Made by a program: the position numbers and the translations under genes. From Absidia repens (Eukaryota; Mucoromycota; Mucoromycetes; Mucorales; Cunninghamellaceae), in NCBI GenBank assembly GCA_002105175.1, contig MCGE01000003.1, forward strand, positions 1,871,001 through 1,935,000: DNA of 64,000 nucleotides. Reading direction: 5' to 3'. How positions within the stretch are numbered: the first letter of the stretch is position 1; each line of letters begins with the position of its first letter. Of the stretch, positions 1 to 11,350 are shown piece after piece. The notes under the pieces were generated by a model. The model was not told the DNA's origin. It did no database searches and was given only the letters and a program-made list of their open reading frames with translations.

Positions 1-340
1 AGATATGTTTTATTCAGATGTAGATACAGACTATGGACAAGCTAATACTAAACTAAGCTAATGAAGGCTCCAAAAAGCCAACTAATGGTGCCTTCAGATC
101 CTAGATCCAAAATGGAAGGGTTTCCCCATGCATCTTGTAATCCCTGAGCTTAAAACCCTTCTAAACTAGTCCTGACACTAATCTAAATCCACCATAACCT
201 CATAGGATCCACAATTGCAAGAATTAAAGAAGGGAAAAAAAAGAGACAGAGCGCACAAATAAAAATAGAAAATCCACGTGTGCGGGATTTGAAATGCTTC
301 AATTTTTTTTTGGTCTCGTCATTTTTGGGTGGATACAAAA
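1..340 (-). repeat. Dispersed repeat family copy R1 (cut by window start)
   Basis: Read on the minus strand this copy carries the family landmarks in order: a CACGTG site inside a CCCGC-CACGTG-GATT context (plus positions 275-280), the phrase GGACTAGTTTAGAAGGGTTTT, a GCATGGGGAAACCC block, GGATCTGAAGGCACCATTAG, TTAGTTGGCTTTTTGGAGC, and finally ATCTGAATAAAA near base 1. The same series occurs near 9.8, 40.0, 44.4 and 59.2 kb and, degraded, near 42.1 kb. The 3' part lies outside the window. No protein is encoded. It could be a solo LTR or another non-autonomous element; its ends were not defined. Confidence 0.85.
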
Positions 341-1232
341 AAGATGGCCGCTCTTGATTTTTTGCAACAACCAACACCATACAAAAGCATCATCGATAAT
401 TTTATTCCTAACTTATTTAAAATAAACAACGAGGCTGTTCGCTTCCTTTGATGTCTTTGAAGACAAATGGAACACAGACAGGTGCAACGAATGAATAAGA
501 TGTAAAAAAAAAACACTTTCCATATTTGGCACTAATTCAGAGACTTCCATTGTGCCCTGTGATTCTCAATGACATTGTACCTGCTCAGGCCTTGTCTAAT
601 GGTTATTATCTTTTTCTGTTGTTTTTTTCTTTTTTGTCTTTTTTGTTATTCTTCTTTTTTCTCATCTCGATTGACTTACTCGAAAAATAACAAAAAAACT
701 TGTTAGTGCTCAAGATCACTTGAACTTTCTGGGGAAAGTTTGATTATTTTTTATTTGATGGTGATGGTATGTTGCTATCGTATACCTTTAATAGATGGAG
801 TAATTGACCTCAATCGTTTATTGTACTATAGATGATTTATGTATTTTATTTTATTTTTTGTTGTTTTTCATAAACTACGCAATAGTGGTATGTCTCAAAA
901 GTCGGGGATTTGGTTTGCTTAATATATATTTTATGAGATGAAAGTGGAAGGGATTGTTGCTGGTGTTGACTTTGGATAACATCTGATAGGAGGGGGAAGA
1001 GACTCAATGTTTACCATGATGTAAGGCATTGGTTTTAGCCTGGACGATTGGGCGAGGGGAGGCTTTGGATTGCTAGCATGGTATTTTAATGCAAAAGGCA
1101 CAGGCTTGACGTTGGGATCAAGGGCCTGACATATGCGGGGCTTGAGCTTTTTTTGGTTTGGAAGTGTTTAAGCCCAGACGCTAGTGTCCTTTTTGAATTT
1201 GGCCAATCATGTTCCGATTTTGTTTTTGCCCC

Positions 1233-1267
<35 letters not shown>

Positions 1268-1335
1268 GGAAAAAAAAAAAAGCTACCTGCTCTTTTCTTC
1301 TCTTACTTTTTTTTTCCAAGACCAAAAACATCATC
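341..1335. other. Intergenic: promoter side of cdc4
   Basis: No gene is supported here. The stretch is AT-rich and has T-rich runs (about 605-660) and a long T tract followed by an A tract at about 1238-1281, just upstream of the cdc4 start. Such tracts are typical of fungal promoters, but no specific element can be named. Open frames here are short and compositionally biased. Confidence 0.6.
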
Positions 1336-2256
1336 ATGAGCCCTAGCGTATGTATATATCATAGAAAGTGACCGTTTATCAGAAAAATAGTGACTCATCC
1401 CTCCTTTCTTTTTTTGTCTCTTTATAAACACAGAATCAACCTACCCAAGAACAACTCGATGGTAAAAAAGAAAAACTAGTTTCATCTAGGCAGCTGACAA
1501 CCGAAACTCACATCGTTGTTCATTTTTAACTTGATGGCATTGACTTATAGAATGGAAGGAAGCCTTCTCTTTATACGACAAGAAAGGTAACAGCACTGTC
1601 TCCTCTACGAATCTTGGTGATTTACTACGTGGTCTTGGACAAAATCCTACTCAAGCTGAAGTGCGCGAACTCATCAAGTCTGTTGGCGGAAGTGATAAGC
1701 AAGGTAAAGATAAAAAAAGAAGGCGCGGTGGGGGGGGGCGATGGACAGGGCAAGAATAGGGATGTGTGTTTATGCGTGTAAGTTTTAGGGGGGTTACTAA
1801 TATTATCATTCTCTTATTATATTTGAACAGAGGTTGATATTGACTTCGGTACCTTTTTGACCATCCTTACACGCCCTGATGGATTCAAGCCTGCTGGCTC
1901 CTCTCAAGAATTCATTCAAGGCTTCCAAGTATTTGATAAGGAAGGTGATGGTTATATCTCTGCTGGTGAACTTCGTTATGGTAAGTTGATAGAATAGCAA
2001 ACGATCAACTGGTCAAAAACAAACGACACCAATAACAACCGCGCTTCTTTTTAACTCTAGTTTTGACCAACCTTGGTGAAAAGCTTTCGGACGAAGAAGT
2101 TGATGAACTTTTGAAGGAAGTCGAAGTGGGCAAAGATGGTCGTATCAACTATGTCGGTAAGTTTGCTTCTGTTGTGGTGTTCTTCTTATTAAACAAGATA
2201 TACTAACTCCTCTTTGTGTATATATAGACTTTGTTACCTTGGTTTTATCCAACTAG
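1336..2256 (+). CDS. cdc4: Myosin essential light chain, Cdc4/Mlc1 type (EF-hand)
   Basis: Six exons joined by GT-AG introns give 155 residues. The exons start at 1336 (only four codons), about 1435, 1552, 1831, 2062 and 2229. The protein matches the fungal myosin light chain family: the N-lobe has [13 protein letters not shown] and [13 protein letters not shown], and the C-lobe has [29 protein letters not shown] and [12 protein letters not shown]. These follow fission yeast Cdc4 closely, including the GQNPT and LGEKLS phrases. Family role: it binds IQ motifs of myosin II/V and IQGAP and is needed for the cytokinetic ring. EF-hand 1 lacks most calcium ligands. EF-hand 3 (residues 100-111) keeps acidic residues at positions 1, 3, 5 and 12, so it may still bind calcium. 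The start was chosen because ATG-AGC-CCT-AGC is followed directly by a GTATGT donor and no better upstream ATG was seen. Confidence 0.93.
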
Positions 2257-3220
2257 ATCATCAGCGCCTTCTTCTTATATGTTCCCATTGACTTGATCCC
2301 CTTACTTTTTATTTTTTATCTCTATTTATCTCTTGCTTCGGGTACAAATACATTCCCCCGTTATTTATTTATTTCTAGTGATCATCGTATTTACAATGTT
2401 AATAAAAATAAAGTTATTATATACCGATCCTTCACAAAATCTATTGAAATGCATTGCCCCTTTTTACTCTTTTGCCACTTCATGTCTTCTTTTTTTTTTC
2501 GAGGGAACTGCCCAGTTGACGTTGCTGGCTGACTGTATAAGTAATCTGAATGGTGGTAGAATAGGGAATCTTGCTTGTATATACTAGTCATGTCTATTTT
2601 TCTTTTAATTAAGATCAAAATACATTAAAACTACAAAAAAAAAAAAAAAACAAAAAAAAAAAATTCAATGAAGTGTATGTGTATGTATATGTATGTTTTA
2701 TGGAGAGAGAATGTCGATAATACAAATCAATTATGAAGGAAAACATTCAAATTAGAGTTGTATAGATATTGTTTCTTGGAAACGCTTTAGGAGAATTGCA
2801 TGACGATAGGTCGCATTACATTTTGGCGGGCCTTCACCTAAAGTTTGAGAATGACCCTATGCATAAACCATAATTGCATAGCAAAGACAAAAAATACAAT
2901 AAATCACATAACCACAACGTGATAGAGCATCATACATCAACAATACAAGATAAGAACTACAGCAACTGGTGTAAATATTTTCATTATTTTTTATTTGGTG
3001 GTGTAGAAGAATAAAAAGGCAATAAAAGGGTATTTCTAAAGCACAATAATATTGATGGCAATAATAAGTATAACAAACTAAAAAATAAAAATAAAAATAA
3101 AAATAAAATAAAAAGGATGAAGAGTTAACTATCCTTGAGAAAGAAAAAAACAATTACAACTAAACTAATAAAAATGACAAGTAAAAAATAAGAGGAAAGA
3201 GGGAAGGTAAAAAATCTAAT
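2257..3220. other. Convergent 3' regions of cdc4 and SVF1
   Basis: No gene is supported. It holds the 3' ends of two convergent genes. AATAAA-type signals follow cdc4 (about 2400). There is a long A-rich run at 2633-2663 and an (AAAAAT)n-like tract at about 3079-3112. Confidence 0.6.
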
Positions 3221-4532
3221 TTAAAAACCGGAGACAAAGACCAATTCTTGGAAGCAGTTTCCTTCGACTTGCACGGTTTCTTCACCCACTGTAATGGTAG
3301 CAGTTGCCTTGTCGAGCCATTGATAGATGTAAGGTTTGACGACAAAAGTCTGGACCAATTTCTTCAAAAACCAAGGAATTTCCGCCAAGACATCGATCTT
3401 GTCCACCAAATTCTTGACAGTGACCACCATTTCGACCGAGACATCCTTTGTTTCTTCATCATCATTTTCCGATTGCTTGATCGTCTTGCCCTTCCATGTC
3501 AATTTGATACGTTGAGGAATATCGTAATCGGTGTCTTCATCTTTTTGCATATCGAGCAATTCCACATGGTTGTCGACGGAGACGCAAATCAACTTGTCGT
3601 GGAGCACCAAAGAGCCTTGATTGATGTTGACGGAGCCATATTGCTTGGTGGTTTGGAATTGCATCATGGATAAAGCCGCATCGGGTGATTGGAAATCCAC
3701 AAAGTTCCAATTGGATGCAATTAGTTGAGGCTGCATTCCTTGAATCGCATGGATGAACATACCGTCGCCTTCCACTTCGTGCAATTGCTTGTCCACAATA
3801 AACGTACCCTTGGCTTGAGCACGAGGCCAGAACTTGTGAGACACAAACCCTGCTGCCGAGCTTTGGTCGCCATCACCGCCACCGCCAAGATAAGTCCGTC
3901 CTTCACCCACCTTGAATCCCTGGTCCACACGACTGAAATCCAATGACACTACCAAATCAGGGTGAGTGATTTGCAACTTATATGTTTGTTGTGTAGGATC
4001 CAATGTAATGTTGAAGAAATCGGTTTTCACTGAACGTTTGTCTGCAGAGAGTTCGAATTTTGACATGTTGATATTCTTGAAGACATTGGTGTTGGTTGCA
4101 GGATCATAAAATCGGCACGTGAAAGAGATGGTGGGATTCCAAATACTATATACCCATCACCCCAAAAAAACATCACATCACACATATACATATACACAAT
4201 ATAAAGAAAAAGAGAGATGAGTAAAATATAAAACAATTCCCTCTTCCTAGAATTTGGCCCGACTACAGAGACCATTGATTTTTTATAAAGGTTATCTTAC
4301 CCAATGTTGGAATGAATCAGTTGCACAAAAGCAAATCCACCGGATCTGGTAGTAACATAAAAGACTTGGTTTTCAGTAGATGAACCAGAAGCAAGAGTCC
4401 AGTCCAGATCGTTATCAGATAACTTGCCATAGTATTGGCCATCCTTCACAGTTTCACCGACAGATTGGATAGATTCAACAGTGCCTCCTAACCCTGTGAC
4501 GTTTGAGACAGTGCTTGATAATTGTGAAACTA

Positions 4533-4565
<33 letters not shown>

Positions 4566-4646
4566 TGATGACAAGTGAGTGAGAAAGTTGTAGTAGGTGT
4601 GATATAGATCAACGTCAATATTTATCAACTTACACCAGGAAGCCAT
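3221..4646 (-). CDS. SVF1: Svf1-like survival factor (ceramide-binding, lipocalin-like fold)
   Basis: Three exons (4646-4634, 4529-4301, 4145-3221) give 388 residues. The first coding exon is only 13 nt (Met-Ala-Ser-Trp plus one base). Recognisable Svf1 features are the N-terminal block with DGQYYGKLSDNDLDW, the FAFVQLIHSNIG/WNPTISFTCR segment, the glycine-rich patch after RTYLGGGGDG, GFVSHKFWPRAQAKG, GDGMFIHAIQGMQPQLIAS, NFVDFQSPDAALSMMQF, and the C-terminal EIPWFLKKLVQTFV and KPYIYQWLDKATA segments. Yeast Svf1 supports survival under oxidative stress and cold and is linked to ceramide transfer between ER and Golgi. No transmembrane segment is seen. It is convergent with cdc4 and in tandem with creC, with 282 bp between the SVF1 start and the creC stop. 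Confidence 0.92.
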
Positions 4647-4928
4647 TGATGAAGCAGACAAATAATATATATTTATATAATAAATATAAAGAAAAACAAG
4701 AAGAAAAAAAAGTAAAAAGACAAAAAAAAAAAAAAAAAAAGAATTTGTAAGAGAGAATGGGAATCCGCCAGCCAAAAAAGGTTCGAAAACAAGTGACTTT
4801 TTGCCAGGCTCAAAAAAAGGCGAGGCGAAACAAATCAATAATTCAATTCCCGCCCTCACTCACACCTGCATCCATTCCACACAAATCAAGACAAAAAAAG
4901 TGGTATGATAAGACAAACGTTTGAATCT

Positions 4929-7900
4929 TTATTTACACCATTTTCTAACACAGCCCCTACGATCAGTAGTATATATACTCAGATCATCATACCCATCACC
5001 GTTGTCATCATCATCATCGCCATCACCATCATCACCATCGTCATCAAAAATAATATCCATACACGGATCATCATGTACCAAAATGACCGCCAATGGCTGC
5101 AGGTAGGGAACATGTGCCTTGTCCAGGACTGGGTGAATAGTGACTGGGTGTTTTTTCGAATAAGAGGCCGGTTGATGATGATGGTTGTTATTGTTGCTGC
5201 TCAGTGATTGGTTCGTATTGGATTGCTGCTTTTGTAAAAACCGAGAGGGGTTCTTTTTGGGCGGTGCTGTTCTGCCAAAAGGCCTTTGTTCTGTGAATGA
5301 TGGTGTGGTGATATAGCGTTTCAATGCATAATTTTCATCGTCTTCAGTCGAGTCCATATTTACGGTAATAGGCGGTGACGGTGGATCAAATCGCTGTCGT
5401 TCACTAAATGAATCGTGAAGGTGAAATACGCCGGACGTCCGTGCTGATCTTCGGATGCCATTTGTAGTAGAATCCCGATGTGAGAATGTGCATAAAGAGG
5501 ATGGATGTTTGTGTTTCTATTAATAATTATAATAAAAAAAAAGACATTAGTATTTATATCGTTAGATCCAAAAATCGATCAAACCAATTTTCCCAGTCAC
5601 TCTCTTCCTTCTTCTTGATTATATACACAAACATACCTTTGGTTTGTGTAGCGTGCTCGTTGAAAAATCCCAGAGTATCATTCTACAATCCTCGCCAACA
5701 CTTGCAAATCGATACAGATTCCCATCACACTTCCTTGGATCAAAAGCAACACCAGTGACCTATATGCATTATAATAAGAATATGAGCAAAAATTTCATGA
5801 ATCCCTCATTCCTTTTTTATTTGGAAGTGACTTACCCAGGATTTGTGTCCTTGACATCTTGCCACGATACGTTGCTCGGTGAGTGACCAAATCGAAACAA
5901 GATCATCCTGGCCACCAGTCTATACCAATGATCACAACAGTGATTCAAGTGAGTAAATTGTATTTGCTGCTCAAACGTTTTTTTTTTTTTAATCTCCCAC
6001 TTACTAATATATACTTGTTATCAGGACTCCATGCTAAACAAAGGAGTTTTCCAAAGTAGCCACTAAAGACATCGTACAAGCTTAAGGTCATAAAATACAA
6101 ATTCATCAGTCTTATAAAAATTTTCATTTGTCATGTGTCCTTTTTGTTTTTACCTTTCTTCGTTAAAATCAAATATTCGTAGGAGACCATCTGATCCAAT
6201 CAAAGCAACAAGCGACCCGTCTTTAGAGAATTCCAAGGAGGTCACGGCTTTTTGGCTCACTTGCCAATAAGAGACAGGGTTGTACCGATGTTGTTTGCTG
6301 CTGTGGGGTTGTGTCACAATAAACCTATATAAGCCAAAAAAAAAAAAAGTTGAGTACCAAAGCCCATCCCCCTCACATACTAACAATTTTTTTTTTTCTT
6401 AAGATCCACTTTACTCATATTCAGACAAGAGTTTTGCTTGTGGTGATATAAACGCTTGATCATCCCTATCCCGATCCATGATGAGAACGATACCATCATT
6501 GAAAGCAACCATAAATAAGTCTTCAGATCCTGGAACCCATTTGATATCTGTCACTTTGGCGTTATGCAAGGCACCCTAAATAAAAACAACAGCAGCATTT
6601 TGTCAACTATTATGTCCACTGCCTTCTTTTTTCCTCCGGTCGGCTTACATGTTTATTGAATCTAGTATATCGATGACATAAAGGATCATACCACACAATA
6701 TCCCCAGTCATAAATCCAATAATAATATCCAGATGATCATTGTTCAGGGTCGTCTTGTTGATATCGTGACATGTGGGAATCGTTCTTGAAAATGTGATAC
6801 ATGTCAAAAAGTCCTAACATTTATTGAAAGAATCAATGAATATACACTTTTTCGTTGTCTTTTTTTTTTTTTTTTTTCAATAGATCCATTACTCTTGTGA
6901 TTTACCTTGGTATGAGAATCCATCCATAAAAAGCAAGCCCCAGTGTTATAAAACAAAAAGGAATCCTTTTGTTGTCGATTGGCCAAAATTTTTGACAATT
7001 GAGGATGTGTCTGAACATTTTCTATCAATGAAGATTTGAGCCTGGACAAATTGTTCTTGGGTCGTAGACTGGAATGATGATGATTGTCTTGCTGCTGCTG
7101 CTGATGATGATGATGATGGTTACTACCACGCCAATGGCCACTGAATAAAGAAGACAAGGAGCTTGTGTTACTGATGGTGGCGGCTAAGGATAGATTGCCC
7201 ATGTCTTCGTTTGGTATGTTTTCGACAGATAAGGTTGGAATGGTAGTCAATGTATCCGGTGTAACTGCAGTAGTAGTGCTCGTGGTCGGGGTAGAAATGG
7301 AGGTGGGAATTGGATTTTCTGAGGATCGACTAACCAAAGAAGTGACAGAAGGGCGATGGCTCATATAATTGAAGGGTGTGTTAAGAGTAGATGAGGTGGT
7401 GGATGAAGACGTTGTTGTCGTTGGCGTGGCGGTCGTATTACGTGAAGAAAGTTTACCCAGCGACGGTTGATCCAGAGGCGGGGTTGTTGAGGTGATACCA
7501 CTATTCATGCTGCTGTTACTTTGGTGCCCCCGATGCAATTGGTCACTGTTACTGTTACTAATGGTGGTAGTATTGCTGTCCTGGTGACGATTGTAGTTCT
7601 GGTGCTGATGCTGATGTTTATGTTGATAATGCGAGGCTGCTTTTTCAGGGTGAGACAGACAAGATGGTGATACAGTGCCCATATGTTCCGAAGAAGACAA
7701 GGAAGACCCATAGATGATATCGGATATCGAAGACGCAGTAGACGAGGTTTTGGTGACAGGAAGACCAAGAGATCCCATGGTAGGTGGTGGGCGACGCTTT
7801 ACACGTGCAATGGTGACATGAGTTCCTGTGGCAAACTGGGGAATGATGTGCGGGACCAGCCAATCTTGTTGTAATTGATAAATGCCTTCCGGAGTGTGGA

Positions 7901-8121
7901 ATTCTTTGCAAGCACTTTTTGTATTAGAGGGTGGGTATGAGATTGGGGTTGTTCGCGTAGGAAAGCATTGCCGGTTTTTTGCTACTGTCTATAAAATATA
8001 CGAAGAAGTGAATGGTGAGCTAGTGATTCCAATATATGCATTCCAATCGCGCCTTTTTTATTTACAGTATTGTCAATACAATTTTCTATGTGATACGTAC
8101 GGATTGTAAAAAAGGATCCAT
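4929..8121 (-). CDS. creC: CreC-type WD40 protein (carbon catabolite repression, deubiquitinase partner)
   Basis: Nine exons give about 830 residues. The first coding exon is seven codons (MDPFLQS), placed because it splices in frame to an exon containing [14 protein letters not shown]. Diagnostic creC/WDR20 segments follow in order: [121 protein letters not shown] and [20 protein letters not shown]. The C-terminus ([18 protein letters not shown]) closes the propeller. In Aspergillus, CreC stabilises the deubiquitinase CreB, and both act in carbon catabolite repression. Oddities are a long S/T/N/H/Q-rich insert (about residues 85-330) and an Asp-rich insert in the last WD repeat, encoded by a (GATGAC)-like tract near 4990-5050. 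Confidence 0.94.
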
Positions 8122-9545
8122 TGAGGATCAAGCTTGGTGAAAGAGAGAGAGACAGCTAAAAATAAATAACCAAAAAAGAAAGACAAGAGAGTAAAACATT
8201 GTCGTGGTCTCAAAAAAAAAAAAAAAAAAAAAAAAGGAGGAAAAAGAAAAAAATTATTTAACCGAAAAATAGAAGGCTGGGTGGAAAAAAACAGAAGGAA
8301 GGGGAAGGAATGTGGTGATCGAATTAAATTGATTCTTCTCGATAAGATAAATGATGAAAGAGAAGTGGGATACTTGTGCAAATGAATCTGATACTGCTGT
8401 CAAGCATGGACTGTTACATTGTTCTCTTTTTGACATGTAATATGCATCATATGCAATTGTCATAACGTCACCTTTTGCCAATGTGCTATATTTCCTGTCC
8501 TTCTTCAAAAATTTCCTAGCTTCATCATGTCAAATGTTCGATTGTTCAATTTTCTTGAAAAAAATAGGATGGTCTTTTCATTCGTCAATGCCAATTGTGC
8601 TCACCCAAGACATTGGGGCCACGGACAATCGTACTGTGTATCCATTCCAATTACAGGCATTACCGGTGATGTTTGCAGTATAAACTGCATTCCTTGCGCA
8701 ATTATTCTAGATTCAGTATCGTGATGTTATCGATGGCGAAGAATTCATATTCCGACTCGAGATGGACGATCAAACACACTCCAATACAGTAAAAGTACAT
8801 ATACATAGTCAAAGCAACACAATTATAGAAGGTCATTTGCATGAATTGTGAGAGAAAGATGGTCATCACTGAAAACTTTCGTGTTGCATGTGTTCCTGAG
8901 GATAATTTGATTACAGTAGGTCAAACCCCGCTCATTATACTTGGTGCACTTCAGTAACCATGTAAAAAAATTAATTGGGTTACATGGTAAATGTTAACGA
9001 TATTTATTTTACTTGACGATACAACGTTTAACCACGTATTATAATAATAAGGGTAAAAAGGTAACAAAGTGGAGTGGTTAGTTAGCATTGGGGTTTTTAA
9101 TAAATAAAAAAGAAGCCTTATCATCGGCATTTGAAATTTATTAGTTTTGGCAGAGGGGTTGATGATTTGCAACCCCAAAACGTTTGCGAACCTCCCAGGA
9201 ATGTTTATGCGATCAAATGAACAACTTCCAGTTCACTTCGGTCATCATATTTTTATGCCCTCAAGAATCCTTATTGTTTTATGCGTTCTTCACTGAATTT
9301 TATTTCGTGCGTCTACTCAGTCATTTTTGTGGACATTCAAGAAATCCCTGTCACGCCTTTATTTGATACTCAGTCCAAACAGTAGAGACCGATGGTTGAT
9401 CGATGCTATCTAATAAAATATGATGATTCCCCTTTTTTTTTACGTACACGTATCAGATTTTTTCTATATAACACGGTGTGGGTATACTCATTTTATGAGA
9501 CAAACTAATCGCATGAGACACGACATAAAAGTAAAAAGACAAGGC
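8122..9545. other. Intergenic, no gene assigned; possible relic at 8.37-8.85 kb
   Basis: There is a purine/A-rich 5' flank of creC to about 8300 with an A run at 8213-8235. Between 8373 and 8850 several open stretches look more like protein than background, for example the plus frame at 8711-8850 (YRDVIDGEEFIFRLEMDDQ). They are broken by stops and match no family I know. From 8870 to 9545 I see nothing. Confidence 0.4.
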
Positions 9546-9610
9546 CTATTTTATTCAGATGCAGCGACGTCTAGAGATATAAAAGTAAATAAACTAAACT
9601 AATACTGGTA
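9546..9610 (-). repeat. Short fragment of the dispersed repeat family (R-end)
   Basis: TATTTTATTCAGATG at about 9548 and AAACTAAACTAATAC at about 9590 match the inverted 3' end of the family (compare positions 5-60 and 40005-40060). The fragment is truncated and diverged, and it lies about 170 bp upstream of the full copy R2 in the opposite orientation. Confidence 0.5.
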
Positions 9611-9775
9611 TAATGATAATACCATGACACATATATAAATGAGAGGCAATTAAGAGTATATGTAGATGAGCGTGGGGGGGGGGGGTCGGTGGAAATACCT
9701 TGTTGTGAAATAAACATACCAAGATATCAATTAGAGGACACGCATTTGACAACCTATTCCCTCCAAAAAAAAAAC

Positions 9776-10497
9776 GGGCACCGAATGACGGTTCAGAAAA
9801 ATTCAAAAGCCGCCCACGTGAAGTATTTTATTTTCTCTCTCCCGCGCCTATTTCATTTTTTTCGGCTTTCTTTCTTTTTTGATTACTCTATTTTTTCTTC
9901 ACCATTCAACTTCTATGGGGTTATTTTGAACCTAGAATTGTATCAGGACTAGTTTAGAAGGGTTTTCAGTTCAGGGATTAGAAGGTGCATGGGGAAACCT
10001 TTTCATTTTGAATCTAGGATCTGAAGGGACCATTAGTTGGCTTTTTGGAGCGTTTATTAGCTTAGGTTATTGGTAGCTTGTCCATAGTTTGTACCTATAT
10101 CTGAATAAAATATGTCTCTTTTTACTTATTCCAATGAAACTATGGCTCTTTTTATTTGTTTCAATGAAATATGTCTCATTAGTGTCTCTTATGTTTTGAA
10201 CAATAGATTCCTTTGTTTTACTTGCAATCAATTCCATTTGACTAGTGTTTTGATTGTTTGTTGTGTTTCAATAAAAAAGCAAAAAAAGTCACCATTTGTA
10301 CAATATTCAAGACGCCATTTTACACTCATTCATTTACGTTCTTTTAGAATAGTATTAACCTTTATTCAAACCTTTGAATAGCCTCCCTCATAGTACCTCC
10401 AATAGAACTTTTTCGGTTAAATTCCTTGTTGGAATGAATCCCCTTCATTAGCCTTATTATGTGCCAAATCTGCTTCAATAAAGTATACTTTTATTAA
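9776..10497 (+). repeat. Dispersed repeat family copy R2 (long form, about 720 bp)
   Basis: This is the longest copy and is nearly colinear with R3 (39630-40345, opposite strand). Landmarks are CCGAATGAC near 9780, CACGTG at 9815-9820, TTTAGAAGGGTTTTCAG, GCATGGGGAAACC, TTAGTTGGCTTTTTGGAGC, ATCTGAATAAAATATGTCTC, then a second half shared only with R3 (TGTTTTGAACAATAGATTCC, ACTTGCAATCAATTCC, GGTTAAATTCCTTGTTG) ending at GCTTCAATAAAGTATA. Three or more AATAAA/AATGAAA units recur every 40-170 bp. Reading frames in this half of R2 and R3 translate alike, but only because the DNA is similar. No known transposon protein is encoded. Confidence 0.85.
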
Positions 10498-11350
10498 TCT
10501 TTTTCAGGTCAAAGATTTATATTATGACAATCATTTTAGACGATGTCTCCAACGTAACATCGAAAAAAACAACTCTATAACTCTACCCGTTATTTTCTAT
10601 TTTTTTATTGCGTGTGGTAAGAAATTCAAACTGAACGCAATGAAGTCGAAGGGCTGCCTATTAAGGTGCGAAGTGACGTGGATCAGATGTTCTAGTATAG
10701 TTGAAACCTACACTTTAGCAGCCTCCCCCAGATGCCAGCACATCATTTTTTTTGCAAGTGTGAGAGTGTTTTGCTTGCTATATGTTCTTGTTAAACCGCA
10801 CCATAACTTGAATTATTGCTACGGTGTCCCTACCATCAATAAGTAAAATTAAACTTTCTCATACAGAGCCCATTATACTGGTACAAATGTTAAAACTGCC
10901 TAAATGCACCTCTAGGAGCTGCCCAAACCAATAACAAGCTACATAGAACCCACAATAAAACCATAGCAGCTTTCCAAATCAAATCAACTACTGTGCACTT
11001 AACCATACTGTATGGTTACAATTGTGGCGGTCAAAATACAATACCGTATTGCCAATGAAATAAGTAACTTTGCACCTCCATACTATCCTCAACTTGACAC
11101 GTTAAAAAGAAAAATGCCCGTTCATCACACCACATTTACTGTTGTTCCTTTTTCTTCTGCCATATTTTACAGCCATAAAAACGAAAACACATTTCAATAA
11201 CATGTAATTTACCAAACCAAACATCCCTCAAGCAAGTCAAATCATCAATAATAAAATAAAATAGAATCAATAAATATGTATATATTTTATTAATTAAATG
11301 AATGCATATATAGTCAAAAATAAAAATAACAAAGAACGAGAGATCTAAAA
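10498..11350. other. Intergenic, no gene seen
   Basis: AT-rich DNA between repeat copy R2 and the 3' end of the Tim17-family gene. It has a TACTGTA-containing inverted repeat (ACCATACTGTATGGT) near 11004-11018. Nothing else is supported. Confidence 0.5.

Noticed and set aside
5945..6127. Small minus-strand ORF spanning creC exon 6 and its introns
   Set aside because: It only works by reading through the intron. The spliced frame [20 protein letters not shown] joining TGGQDD matches the creC family.
10112..10381. ORF in repeat copy R2 whose translation resembles one in R3 (39761-40027)
   Set aside because: The similarity follows from DNA-level repeat identity. The translation is low-complexity, the start regions differ, and no known domain is seen, so it is not annotated as a gene.
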